Source of the DNA: Ottelia alismoides
Taxonomy: Eukaryota; Streptophyta; Magnoliopsida; Alismatales; Hydrocharitaceae
Direction of reading: 5' to 3'
Assembly (NCBI GenBank): GCA_037367405.1
Contig: JAZKJV010005760.1
Span: 186,001-250,000, forward strand
Length of the DNA: 64,000 nucleotides
Under the pieces are notes generated by a model, which saw only the letters and a program-made list of their open reading frames with translations, was not told the DNA's origin and made no database searches. The translations under genes and the position numbers were made by a program. Position 1 is the stretch's first letter. Each line of letters starts with the position of its first letter. Shown here piece by piece: positions 52,491 to 64,000 of this stretch.

Positions 52491-55168
52491 CTATAAAGCC
52501 TTGAACTTGGTCATCTCTCAGATCCTATATCATAAGATTCGACTTGTCAAGAGGAAATGGAATTTGGTTCATGTGAATTGGACTTCGTTTCGAATTGTTG
52601 TGATTTTTCAAAGAAAGAGAAGTGAGTAGGCTTAAGGCATCATTAGCCCTAATGATTGTCATTAAGATTATTTAATCATGATTAAGGAGACTAGTGGTGA
52701 ATTAAGGACCACTAATCATCATTAGCAAATACTAATCATAGATTACTGAAAAATAATCGCTATAAGCGAAAGTTAAATGGTGATTAGTGAAAGTTAATCA
52801 CAATTAGTGCTAATTAAGCACCAGTGGCAAATCTAGAATCTTCTGGAAGGTTCTAACTTAAGCCTTAAGTTTCGGTATAAGCTTTGGTCAAAATCATGGG
52901 TCGCTAACCACAGCTAAGGGTCAAATCATGGTTTACTAACCATGGTTAGTGGTTTTCTGAAGCTTATAAATAGTCCCCTTACCCATTCATTCTCTACGAT
53001 TTCCACTACCACCACTACCCGAGGGCCAGGGTCGAGAGGTTGGAAGGAGGAGAGGAAAGCAGGGAAGGAGCGCCAGTGAAGCGCTGCCTGGAGAATGAGG
53101 AGGAAAACGGTGTGATCCTCTCCTAATTGGCTTCATGTAGGAGGTAAATAGCTCTAACTTGAGCTAGAGTTTTGATTCATATTCCTTTCCGATTCATTTT
53201 CTATTGTCGTTCGAGGAGAAATCTGAGCACAGCCTTGCTCGGGTGTGGGTGGCTCGGCCGTTAGTGAGCATACGAGTTCTTCGTATGACTCACTCACCCT
53301 TGACAAGAGACTTGTCGATTTTGGAGTTATTATCGATTTTATGGGGAATCTGTGTAACGGCCTACTTAGGTGCAGGCGGTTGGGCCATCAGTGAAACATG
53401 TGATTCGTCACACTCTTTACTCACCTAAGACGCGTGGTGACTACCGATTTCCATCGCTTGCAGTTATGTTATATTCTATCTGTGTCGTTGTTGTTTTCCT
53501 ATTGATAATTTTTTGGAGGGAACTCTTTCCATTTTTTCTTTTGAAATATGTCCCAATATAAGCAGGAACTTTGCCAAAATTTTCATAGAAACTTGTCCTG
53601 ATATAAGGGGTAACTCTGCTGAAATTTTTCTAGGAATATTACCCCCATAAGGGAAAGCTCTATTGAAATTATGAGAGAAAATATGTTCTTCGTGTTTTTG
53701 TTTGTTCTTTGTGTTCTTGGCATGTTCTTCGTGTTCTTGATACGAAAGTGAAATTTGATCATTTCAAGAGCCGTAGATCACCCTTTCTAAAAACAAATCA
53801 TGATAAAACGTTGCATACACGAGAGAGAGAGAGCTCAATTAGGTAACGAAATCTTACCTTTTGCTGTTGGATTTTTCATATGAAATCGTTGAAATTCCTG
53901 GTTTTATGTTTTTCGCTATGAAGAAACCTTCTTTGGCTATTTTTTGAGAAAATATTAAAAGTTGCTTTGTGATTCCCACTAAAATAATTGATAAGCATTA
54001 AATTGATGCAGTAGCTTGGAAAGTTAGGGTTGGAAGTTAAAATAAGTATAAATATGAGTATATATACATAGTAATCAATGTATATGTAAGTATATACTCA
54101 ATGTTGATGAATAAGCAAATCAAACGAAGGAATCACATCATGGAAATTGATGTGTACTGAAATGGATCCTGAAAAGGATCACATGTTATGTTAATGATGA
54201 CTGGAGTAGAACTACAGGTCGGGCATGCAACCTATAGGTTTGTCAGAAGGAACCCGTATTGGTGTAACCCTATCTAGGTGGTACATAGTTGCATTATTAT
54301 GATAAGTACGCATGGAATGAATGAATGATTTGTAGTGTGTGGTTGGGTGCTAATATCTTCAGGTTGAACGACACAAGATGTGGTCGTGCCACGTGGAGGC
54401 ACGTGGTGGTATGATTAGAGGCAGGATTACGATAACACTTGAAATATGTCTCTGGTAAAAAGATTAAGATGAAAATAGCATGCGGTTTTAAGCATCCGGG
54501 TTCTTGAGGATGGTATGTATCTGTATTGAATAGGGTGTAGGGTTTAAGGATCCTGGATTACTAATAAAAGAGATATTGTCGAGGGTAGATTGGAGGATTG
54601 ATTGAGGCGACGGGCGGCATCCTAATCTCATCAGTATCAACGCAATACCCAATTCCGGAATGTCCACAGGTTCAGGTTCCGTGGAGAGGAGAGGACCAAT
54701 CCTTGACGTAGATTAGAATGGATACGAAATAAAATAAAAGATGAATAAAGGAACAGCTGTATAATTTGATTTGCTGAACCTTTTCAAATATCATGCTTAG
54801 TCTATGTTTTCTCCTCGTTATTGAGCATTGGCCCATTTTATTCCTATATTTTCTGAAACCCAAATAGGCATCGAAGGACCATCATAGGGACAGTAGCCAT
54901 CCAGTCAGCCACAATAGCATTTCCCTATAAGGTAGTTGATAATCTTTTTGTGCATTTCTTTTCCAGCTGATGTACATGTAAATGGTTATAGTGGGATAAT
55001 GTACCGTGCAAAATTTATTTTGTGAATGGAAAGTGTTAAATGATTTATTCTTAGTAATTTGAATTGTAGTTTGTTTCTGAATGTTAGTTGTGATTGCTAA
55101 ATAACTTATTGTTGAGTAATCGGATCCATATATGGGATGATCCGATGATCCGGAATCGGGTCGTGACA
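52491..55168 (+). repeat. Solo LTR, 2,678 bp, inserted in the Athila/Tat-type protease
   Basis: Flanked by the perfect duplication actcc (52,486-52,490 and 55,169-55,173). It starts TATAAAG (the related minus-strand LTR at 59,616 starts TGTAAAG, so TG was mutated) and ends GTCGTGACA. No internal region is present, so it is a solo LTR left after recombination. A TATA box ttataaatag at 52,964-52,973 is preceded by clustered short repeats (52,640-52,960). A (GA)n run is at 53,821. No genes inside; frames such as 53,204-53,428 are incidental. Confidence 0.87.
52640..52960 (+). promoter_or_regulatory. Clustered ATTAG/CTAAT and AACCATGGTT motifs upstream of the LTR TATA box
   Basis: Short motifs (ctaatcatcattag, aatcatgattaag, gtgattagtg, gttaatcac) recur many times, then taaccacagctaa and accatggttagtgg directly before TATA. 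The related LTR fragment has the same set at 59,130-59,470. TAAC-type cores resemble plant MYB-binding sites; function is inference. Confidence 0.5.
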
Positions 55169-55173
55169 ACTCC

Positions 55174-56150
55174 ATATCTAGGACTGTGGAGTCCACCTTA
55201 TATTGCTTCCTCTCGATGTCAAGGATATCGTCACTCAACATTCCCATATGTTTCTTAATAGAATAGTCTGCAAACCGTAGAAGTGCTCACGATCTCATAG
55301 GAAGACCTAAACCTATATGATACAAGAAGGAATAAGGCAGTAGATTAATAGAGAATCCGTTATCGAGTAGAGAACAGACAAAAGATTTGTCAGATATCTG
55401 ACAAGTGATGAAGTGGACACCCATGTATCTCTTCTTCCTTTGAATATCATTTCTAATTGCACAGGTAGTGGCTATGGACAACACATGTTTCACAGTTCTC
55501 ATGTTCTTCTTCCTGCCAGTCCTACTAGGTGTGCATCCCACCTTTACGTACTTCTTAAATGCAGGAACCATATCCACTAATTGAAGGAAAGGGATCTGAG
55601 ATTTAGCATTCTCCCCTTTCCATTTCTAAGGTATTTTTATCATATTTTTCAGAATTTTTATTCTTTTCCTTTGACAAGGACTGAGGAAAAGGGGTTATTA
55701 TGTGACCAGAGTGTAAAACAGAAACATCATCATCTGAGTTTTTATTTAACTGAAAATCTGAATTCAATTGTACAAGACTCGAACTATGATTCAGGCTATG
55801 TACATGACTCGACTGACATGCTAAAAAAGGAACTGAAATTGCAGGAAAAGTTGGTGCGGGTGTTATATCCAAGGTAGTCTTCTCATCTCCTAAAGAACCA
55901 CTTTTGATGGTAGTGCTCGATGTCACTTTTTTGGATTTTTTTAAAAATTTTGATTTTTTGGATTTTTGAGGATTCGAATCCTTCTGGTGATCTTGAAGGT
56001 GGTGGTGGTGTTGCTGATAATGCTCCTCCTCTGAGCTCTCCGCGTGGACAAGCTCATCGGTACCCTCCGCTCCACTCCGTCATGCCAGATCAGGGGTCCG
56101 GACGGTCCTACCACTCTTTAGAGTAATATGGTGAATACAGTGCAATATAA
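55174..56150 (-). pseudogene. Athila/Tat-type protease N-terminal part
   Basis: After gag the minus reading gives HITLKSGRTVRTPDLA (about 56,125-56,080), the hallmark that opens this pol. An acidic and lysine-rich stretch follows. The protease frame 55,577-55,287 has VKVGCTPSR, ISDKSFVCSLLDNGFSINL (active-site region, DLGAS-like degraded to DNGFS), LPYSFLYHIGLG. 55,247-55,174 adds DDILDIERKQYKVDSTVLDME. A few stops. Confidence 0.78.
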
Positions 56151-56179
56151 TCTTATTACCCGATTCAAGAAAGTCAAAA

Positions 56180-57820
56180 ATAGTATACTTGACCCTTCTG
56201 GTGGTTCTGCCCATGATTCAGGTTGTTGGGGTTAACCTGGACCAATGTTGGGATGGAGGTCCTAAGGGATGTAAACTCATCTTGCCAACGTAATAGTCGA
56301 TTGATATCAGCTCTCTGGTCCTGCTTCTCATTAAAAGTGAGGTTGAGATCATCTAAGATCCTCTGAAGGTCCATTCGGCTAGAATATGATGCCATGTGAT
56401 CATGTCTTTGGGGAGGTTGTTGTTGAACCTGATGAAAACGATTAGGTTCCTAATGGGCAAGCTGACGGTATTGGCTCTACTGAGGGGGGTACTTATGATA
56501 CTGAAGGGGGTCTTTAATGGCCTGATTGCTGCTGCTGAGGGGGAGGAAACCATCAGTACTGGCTCTACTGTGGGTACTGCAAGTGTTGTTGTGGTTGTCG
56601 CTGGGTGGCATTGGGATCATTAGTGTACCAAATCCCATTCACCTCCCACATGTGGAGGCTCCTCGGAACTGTCTCGATCGCCGGCTCTGTGAGCTGTCTC
56701 TCATGTCGCTCAGGCTGACCCTGAACCCCCCTGTTGTGTGGCCCCTGCACGAACTGCTCCTAAATGTGGTGCACTCTTTAGATGAGAGCAGGGGGTGCAG
56801 ATGGGGCATGTATCATAATCTCGGACACCTTCTCATCTAACTTTGACAGCTGGCATGGCAGCTAGGTGAGGCTCTCCCACTCGTTGAGCTTGTGTAGCTT
56901 GCTCACCTTCTTCTCAATTTGGTCGATCTTAGTTAATTTATCACTGATTACCTCCACGTTGGGGAGTAGGTCATGCACCAGATCTACCATACACGATCTG
57001 CTATCCTCCTAAGGTACGCGAGAAGGAGGTGGCTTATCATAATGCCTAGTGGTAACTCTGGTACAGTTGGTATCTACAGTCTGCTCGAAAATCATCCATA
57101 TTGTGTCTTCTACTTTGTTCAGATAACTGCCTCGACATGCAGCATTCACTAGTCCTTGAACCTCAGGAGTCAAACCGCTATATATATTTTGGACCAAGAC
57201 CAGCTTGTTGATATCATGGCACGGGTACTTCTAGATCAGGCTTTGAACCTCTCCCACGCCTCATAGAAAGGATCCTGGGATATCTGTTTGTAGCTAGATA
57301 TCTGTGACCTCATCTAATTTGTCCTACTTAGAGGGTAGAACTTCTTGAGAAACATGTCATTTAATTCATCCCACGTAGTGACTACCCTCCCCAAATTCTT
57401 AAGCTAATATGCATCTTTATCTACTACATCAAAGGGGAAGGCCTTGAGATAAATGAAGTCTTGAGAAACACCAGGTCGTCCTATGTTGTCACAAACCAGC
57501 TCGAACTCATGCAGGAACATGTATGGTTCCTAGACTGTGTTGACATAAAATTTGGGCAAGAGCGTTAAAAAATGATGCTTCATCTCCCCTACAATGGGTA
57601 GTACTACTGGACGTTGTGCAACGCTAGGCTTATAAGCATCTCTCATGAATTCCCCCTCAAGTATGTTTCCTCCCCCATTCCTCAAGTGACTAAGCTCTTG
57701 TCTGAATGCTTCATTATGCTTCTATACTCGTGTCAGTCTAGCTAATATGTCCTTCATTGCATCATTGTCTCCCTCATCCTCATAGTTCTTCTTGGGAGAC
57801 ATCTCGCTCATTGGTTCCAT
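56180..57820 (-). pseudogene. Athila/Tat-type gag
   Basis: Likely start MEPMSEMSPKK at 57,820. The core reads EPYMFLHEFELVCDNIGRPG, LKAFPFDVVDKDAY, TTWDELNDMFLKKFYPLSR, then KYPCHDINKLVLVQNIYSGLTPEVQGLVNAACRG, matching the Gag capsid region of this branch. The C-terminal half is proline/glutamine-rich (QRQPQQHLQYPQ). At least ten stops are scattered through it. Confidence 0.8.
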
Positions 57821-58611
57821 CTTCTTCACCTTGAGAATAGAGAGGATTTGAATTAATGAGTCGAAAGAATTGGATCTAAAAGCATTAAGGTGAGGGTCTT
57901 CCTCGATGATGGTGAGAGAAAAAAGGGTTGGCCTAGGTCTGACCAACCTCAAGAAAGAAAAGTCACTTATTTGCCTTGGTCCCGTGGGAAGAGTCACCAT
58001 AAAACCAAGGGGCTTAGGAAGAGAGTCGTTCCTAACCCGTGAGGACGGTCAGTTAAGATTGGTTAGTGAAAGATCATGAAGTTCGAGCAAAAATCACACC
58101 AATCCTCCATTCTCAATGTCAAAAGATACGATTAATGAGCACGATGTCAAATAAAGAGTGATCGAAAAGGCGCTATGAGCATGGTCTTTGAACACACACC
58201 CATGAATACAAACACGAAGAAAACCCTAGATTCACCAACTTCACATGATGAAGTCTACAAAGGCCTGACCATTTATCTTTTCAATTTTAAGTTTGGTGAT
58301 AGTACACCATTATGAGTATGTTACACACAATGTGAGTCGCCTTATGCCCAACGATGCTCTTGATAACTCCCAATCAAAGATGCGATCTTCTTAGGATATT
58401 GGGTTTCAATATGAACCCTTAAGGAGATTATCAGGCTTACACAATCAAAACATATTACTAAGGTTGAAGGCAAGCCATTGCAGCTTCCAAATCTACGAGA
58501 GGCGAAAATGAAGACTTAGGAGGCAAGTCCAGGGATTTGAGCTCAAACCTTAGTAGTTGCATCCTCACCCAATCTAACTGGGGTAAGTACATGTGTACGA
58601 GGACATGGTTG

Positions 58612-58632
58612 CTCTCCCGAAAACAATTTCAA
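58612..58632 (-). promoter_or_regulatory. Decayed primer binding site of the Athila/Tat-type element
   Basis: Minus-strand attgttttcgggagagc aligns with the TGGCGCCGTTGCCGGGGA-type site of this branch and with the better-kept site at 63,493-63,510. Most differences are C-to-T or G-to-A. Confidence 0.5.
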
Positions 58633-58965
58633 TTTTATGTTTTTTTGGGTCAAAATTGTATTAACAGTCCCAATATAAAGTTGATTATCACTTGCAATTA
58701 ATCCTCCACAAGGCATGCCTATCGATAGTCCCGGTCCTATTTTAGTCCTAAGTTATAAAACAAAGGAGGATTATCAACAAAGATGATGCGAAGTTAAAAA
58801 AAAATGATGAATGCTAAGTAAGGAGACACACAATGCTTCTCATCTCTCCACATGCGGTATGCATTACACAATTGATTTTCTTATACCTATATAAAATGCA
58901 AATGCAAGAAAACCACACCTGACATAAAGTTCTATTAGTTGGGAAGATTTGAGTTTAATTTTTGA

Positions 58966-59616
58966 CTAAGTAGGATTGCACCATCTTCCTCCTCCTTGTC
59001 CTCCCGACATCGCTTTGCTAGCGCTTCTTCCCTGCTCCCTCTCTTCCTCCCGACCTCTCGACCCTAGCCTTCGGGGTAGTGGAGGTAGTGGAAATCATAG
59101 AGAATGAACGGGTAGGGGGGTATTTATAGGCTTCAGAAAACTGCTAACCATGGTTAGCAAACCATGGTTTAACCCTTAACTACAGTTAGCAGCCCATGGT
59201 TTTAGCATGTGGTTTCGGCCAAAGCTTATCCGAAACTTAAGACTTAAGTTAGAACTTTATAGAATATACTATATTCGCCAATGACACTTAATTAGAGCTA
59301 ATCGTGATTAACTTTCACTAATCGTGATTTGACTTTCGCAACTTACGCTTAACTTTTGTTGACCTCTGATTAGTGTTTGCGAATGGTGGATAGTGGTTCT
59401 TAATTCGTCATTAATTTCTTTAATGTGTTTAATTAGTCTTAATGACAGTCATTAAGGGTTAATGACATCGTAAGCCTCCTTACTTCTCTTCCTTCTGAAA
59501 ATCATAACGATTCAAAATGAAGTCTGATTCACACGAAACAAATTCCTTTGATTTCCTCTTGATGAGCCAGATCTTATGATATACGATCCAGGAGAAGCCA
59601 AGTTCAAGTCTTTACA
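58966..59616 (-). repeat. Truncated LTR related to the 52,491 solo LTR
   Basis: Minus-strand start TGTAAAGACTTGAACTTGGC at 59,616, then the same U3 motif cluster, a TATA box CCTATAAATA at 59,130-59,121, and the region ctaccc..ttcattctct. The match to the solo LTR stops at about 58,966. The bases after its start, attac, may be a target duplication whose partner is lost. Confidence 0.75.
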
Positions 59617-59950
59617 ATTACAACAACCTTAAAGGAAGTGTCATCCTCGAGCCTTGAAGTACGCACATAACAACCTTAAAGAGGATCGAAACCACAACAA
59701 CTTTAAAGGAAATGAACATCCTTTTATTTGTAATGAAGATATACACAATACATAGTGTTATCATTCAAACAAATAGTGGTATTTCTCTCTAACAGTCTAC
59801 ATGTGTGTCTTCTTAGTGTGATGTGTGGTTCTAATTGATGAATCTCCATTTCATAACCTTTATTCTATCATTTTGGTCTTAAAAATCCTAACTAATGCAT
59901 GTAAATTGCATTATTTTGTACATATTAACATTCATTAATTGTTCTAATTA
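59617..59950. other. Unassigned flank between LTR pieces
   Basis: Contains direct repeats of caaccttaaag/caactttaaagga (about 59,627-59,712) and AT-rich sequence. No gene recognised. Confidence 0.35.
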
Positions 59951-62900
59951 TTGTATATAAAATAATATTTTTAATGTCAAAATTATAGAATAAAAGGGAA
60001 GAAAAGAAAAAAAAAGAATAAAATTATAAAGGTATTTTATGACCCTAAACTTCTAGACCTAGGTATCTTGATGACTGGGTCGACAAGGAATAAAGTAGGG
60101 GGAGATAAGGGACACTCTTCTATTATTCATCATTTATTCATATTTAGGACTTATTTTATTCTCCACTTTTTATACCTCAATTAAAGAAACTTTGCACATG
60201 AAAGTTGTAGTAATAATATATAGAAAAATACAAAATTGGTTTCATGCAAAAATAATATACAGTGTACAAGTTATCTTCTAAATATGATTCCAAAATCCCA
60301 AATTCTCAGACCCATATCTCTCAAATAAAAACTCAAAATGTACCAAATCACCTTTAATTGTATATAACATTTAATAAGCTATTTAATGAAAGTAGTTTCG
60401 TATCTTTTGGAGTTATACATGAATAAAATATTCATTTTATTTATTCATTATTATTGTTATAATTTTACATTTTTATAACTTTGCAAATATTATTTGTAGT
60501 ATATGTGCATATTAAAACTATTATAAAACCATGAAGAAAACATAAAAATAAAATAATGTACAAAAATACATAGATGAAATACATATACTTATACCTATAT
60601 AACCTATACCCCTATTTATTTAAGTATACAAATAACATCAAAAAAGTGTAATAAAAATATATTTATATACCTAAAAATGAGTTATAAATATATAAACTAA
60701 GATAATAAAATAATAAATATAATATACAAAATAAAAATAAAATAACCAAAACATAGATGAATATACTTATAAATACACCCTTAAAAATTAACTTGTAATA
60801 AACAACACCAAAAATAAATAAAAATCATATTAAAATACCACATAAAAATAAACATATTTTATTTTTTACCCAAAAATAATAAAATCATTTACTATTTTTA
60901 TTAAATAATTTCGAATAAAATAGCATCTTTTGTCCTGTAGCGGACTGACCTGGCCCAACTACATTCCAGGGAATGTTGACCCGGGTCAACTCCTCATCTT
61001 TCAGCTCTGACTTCTGTCAGAGCCTCGAGTCCCTCATCTTCTTCGATTTTTCCAGGCCGCCCTGTTAATCCTTCCACCTCGAGCTCTTCATGGATCCCTT
61101 CCCATCACGATATTCTCTCACGTCGGATCATTAGATCCTATTAATCTTCCTTAAGCTAGTCAATAATCCACCTCGAAATCCATCAGAACCTCATTACTTA
61201 TAAATAGTTCCACGGTCCTCCTCCTCTTCTTGATCCCTCCTGGAGCCCCTAATCGAGTCCTCGTATGTGTGAGTTGAAGGTCGGTGACAGCGAGCCTTCC
61301 CTCGTACTTAGAGTGCGTCGGAGCGAGGAGAGGAGGTGGTCCATGGCAAGCTCTGGTTGCCCTGCTCCCTGAACAACCCTCAGGTATAACAACTGCTTTT
61401 CTTCCTATTCTAGGTAGATTTAATTCCCACATTTTGTTCTCTGCATTTATTTTCGAGTTTTAATTAATGATTTAGCTTAGATTCGTTAGGATACCTCACC
61501 GGAGTTCTTGAGCTCCGGCACGTTTTCACCGTGATTTGATATGTATCCGACCACATCGTCGCCTCCATTCTCTTTCCTAAAAGTTCTCAATCTGATTCAT
61601 CTATCCAACCCATCTGATCCTTCATAGATCAGCAAATCGAGTGTCCTCCGCCATCTCGTCAGACCCTCTCCGCCCACCTCATTCTTCATGCAATCCAGCT
61701 TCATTTCTGGTCGAAGCAAATTGCTTCGAGCCATACATCTTCTCTGTGCAAATCCCGTGCGTAAAGGAGCCCTTCTGGGCTTGGATCGACTTGCATAGAG
61801 GTTCAAAAAAGGCCCTTGCTGACATTGAGCTCGTCGGGCCTCTTCTTGAGGTCCCGGACCCTTTGTGGGCACCATCAGCTGCAGACGACCTCCCCGGAGG
61901 CGTAGAGACAAACGCCATCGAAGAAGGCTGTCGGATGGAGGAGATAGCATCTATCAAAAGCACGGAAGCAAGTTGTCCTTCCCTGTTATTCGAAGAGAGC
62001 ATCAGCCGTCCAATCTGGGGAGGCACCCCAGATCAATCGCCGGTCGTTGGATCTCGCCAACTTCAGCCGCCAGATCGTCCTTCACGATTGAATCTCGAGC
62101 GTCCACGGCCGAAGCGTCGTCGGGAGCGGAGAGCGCGACACATGTTTAAGTGAACAATCAGAGCCGCCCATCTCCGCGTACTATTGGGGTAAATTGCATA
62201 CTTTGCCTCCATTGCTTTTGTATTTATTTATTAGTCTTGTAAATAAAGTATGTCGTATAAATAAAATGGATATTTTGCATATAAATTTCAAGCGTACCCT
62301 AACGGGTTTTTGCGTTTGTATTTGGTCTAATAAATTTTAATATACGTTGTAAGTTTTTGGGAAAATTGCAAGTATGCCCTAATGTTTATTTTATTTGCAA
62401 ATATGCCCTTCCTAGTTCATGCAGTTTTTGTGCTTGGATTTCATTTATTAAAAATAGCACATGTGCTATAAAAATTATGCAAAAATAGGGTTAGATGCAT
62501 GCTAAATGTATTTTCATGTCCCAATTTTTTTTGGTAATTTAACTATTTATTAAAATTCAATTGAGCACATTTTATCACTATTTGAATTAGAAAATATCAA
62601 AAAATTGAAAAATTATTGAAAATTTCAAAAAATATATATGTTGTCTATTTTAGTATTTATTAACTATAGACCAAAATCCCTAAAATAGAAAAAGAAAAAG
62701 ACTAAAAATCAAAAAGATCCAAAATCCTTTATAAAAATGTGAAAAATCATTAAAATTCCGAAAATATCTTTTTTATTTTTAAATCTTATTTATATTATCA
62801 TCTATCCATTAAAATTTATTTGAGGAATTTCGGACTTATTTTGCTATTTTTAATCTTCATTTAAATTTTGATCTATTATTTAATTCCTGATTTGGGATAT

Positions 62901-63490
62901 TTTTGACTTTAAAAATACATAAAAAATTAGCAAAAAATTCCAGAAAAATCACAAAAACATCAAAAAATACCAAAAACAATTTATTTGATGTATCTTATTT
63001 TCTTGAGGGCCTCAAAAAGAGGTATTTGTTCCTACCAATATTTGTAATTATTTACTCTATATGGTATGTATAGCCTTATAGAGTCTACTATATATTAAAA
63101 AGAAAAAGGAAATATAAAAAATCAGAAAGTAAAACCTAAAAAAGGTATATGTATGATATAGTATATAAAAATTAAAATAAAAAATTATAAAACTAAAAAC
63201 CCACATAAACAATTAAAAGGGATAAAAGACATGTTTGTGCGTACTACACATTGATTAGCAATAATTGTACGCAACCTATTTTGCTCTCGATGGTTCTACC
63301 TCTACACGCTTGCTTGTTATACATGTTGTATTGTAGAGAATAATAAATTTTAACTCACATTTTTGCTATTCATTGTCATTATTATATTGCGGGTTAATTG
63401 TTGATTAATCACGGTCTCTTGAGCGGTCAATGCACCGACTATGGTTTCGCCTTATGAAACCGTACGACCCTCGAGATTCCGTGATTATCA
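59951..63490 (+). repeat. Athila/Tat-like LTR, about 3.5 kb
   Basis: Ends at gtgattatca (63,490), two bases before a primer site, so this is a 5' LTR of an element that continues right of the window. AT-rich flanks surround a core (60,940-62,160) with a TATA box cttataaatag near 61,197. A segment at 60,075-60,115 is inverted relative to 45,190-45,235. The left boundary is a guess. The frame 61,641-62,153 (170 codons) lies in the presumed transcribed part but shows no known domain. Confidence 0.6.
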
Positions 63491-63492
63491 AA

Positions 63493-63510
63493 TGGCACCA
63501 TTGTCGGAGA
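63493..63510 (+). promoter_or_regulatory. Primer binding site of an Athila/Tat-type element entering from the right
   Basis: TGGCACCATTGTCGGAGA differs from the usual TGGCGCCGTTGCCGGGGA of this branch at four positions, all G-to-A or C-to-T, the mark of methylated-cytosine decay. It gives plus orientation and places the body of the element beyond the window. Confidence 0.7.
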
Positions 63511-64000
63511 GCAATGTGTATAGCATATTTTGTAGCTTATTTTGTGTGCATTCATTTGTTGATTTTTTTGATTTAATTAAATGATTCATTTTTGTGCATA
63601 TCTATTCATTTATTATTTGTACATAACTCATTTTGTTATTTTTTTATTATCTGTGATAATATACATCTCTTTGTGAATTTGATGTGAGGGCCTGCTACGC
63701 GAGGATAGCTTCTTAGGAGGCTGGTGCAGCCAAGCTTGGTGGAGACTGGTCTTCACCTTTGACCAGTTGGAGAGGCATCAAATGAAACAAAGAGAGAAAA
63801 TTTACCATAGAAGTAGATTTTATTTATTGGTGAGAGATAGATTTACTCATAATTTGTAATAATTAAGGACTTGGACACTACACTACTCTACGAGGTTCAG
63901 TACCCAGGTGATTGTTCACTTGGGGGCCTCGTCGCGGTTTTCTTGCATTTTCACTGCCTTTTTTTATTTTCTTTCTCGATGTTTTAAGTTTCCCCCCTTT
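63511..64000 (+). other. Leader of the right-hand Athila/Tat-type element
   Basis: AT-rich untranslated sequence after the primer site. No start of gag is recognised before the window ends. Confidence 0.45.

Larger units (their letters stand above)
50184..58632 (-). mobile_element. Athila/Tat-type Ty3/gypsy element, degenerate, lacking most of integrase
   Basis: In minus orientation: a decayed primer site (about 58,630-58,612), leader, gag (57,820-56,180), protease region (56,150-55,174 and 52,485-52,300), RT and RNase H (51,840-50,420) and the integrase zinc region up to 50,184, where a copia is inserted. Interrupted in the protease by a solo LTR at 52,491-55,168. The ITLKSGR motif after gag, the protease wording and FMDD in RT are typical of the Athila/Tat branch, which lacks a chromodomain. 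Dozens of stops and shifts. Confidence 0.82.

Noticed and set aside
61641..62153. 170-codon plus-strand open frame
   Set aside because: Lies within a GC-richer part of an LTR, with overlapping frames on the other strand and no known domain. It could be a short LTR-borne frame but I cannot support it.

Overview
This window is plant nuclear DNA, and nearly all of it is a nest of decayed retrotransposons. The evidence is the element content: Ty3/gypsy chromovirus and Athila/Tat-type elements, Ty1/copia elements with tRNA-Met primer sites, small non-coding LTR elements, L1- and RTE-like LINE fragments, and hAT-like DNA transposons with 8-bp target duplications. There are no bacterial operons, CRISPR arrays, rRNA genes or recognisable tRNA genes. 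The only host-gene sequence I can support is a C-terminal RecA-homologue exon at about 40,918-41,202 (+).

Layout. 1-14 kb: a minus-strand chromovirus (copy 0: 1-167, 8,090-13,080) was split by a second copy of the same family (copy 1: 168-8,089; 5-bp target duplication gctct) and by a hAT-like element (8,877-10,301). 13.8-19.5 kb: a plus-strand copy (copy 2) has its pol 3' end and about 4-kb LTR split by a young non-coding LTR element (16,079-18,692). 19.5-24.4 kb: a Ty1/copia element without a 5' LTR. 24.4-28.4 kb: another chromovirus LTR (copy 3) carrying a hAT MITE, ending inside an RTE-like LINE. 28.9-33 kb: an LTR-like AT-rich block and a minus-strand copia RT fragment. 33.2-40.1 kb: an L1-type LINE split by an internally deleted copia (34,057-39,372), itself split by a second copy of the small LTR element (35,703-38,393). 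40.1-42.3 kb: a MITE relative and the RecA exon. 42.3-50.2 kb: a minus-strand LTR-like block, a third small LTR element, and a degenerate copia with a hAT-like insert. 50.2-58.6 kb: a minus-strand Athila/Tat-type gag-pol, split in its protease by a 2,678-bp solo LTR. 59-64 kb: a truncated LTR, then a plus-strand Athila/Tat-type LTR ending in a primer site at 63,493 that leads out of the window.

The observation I rate highest is a probable spliceosomal intron inside the chromovirus pol gene. It lies exactly between the integrase and the chromodomain (697-786 in copy 1, 14,073-14,163 in copy 2). Copy 1 has a GT donor, a TACTAAT branch-type motif and an AG acceptor, and removing the segment restores the reading frame. 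Without splicing, integrase stops two codons into the segment and has no chromodomain. Splicing could therefore decide whether the integrase carries its chromatin-targeting module. Second is a non-coding LTR family in three copies, one with two LTRs identical by eye, so it moved recently using enzymes from elsewhere.

All comparisons were made by reading the sequence. Boundaries given as approximate could shift by tens of bases, and clade names rest on motif resemblance.
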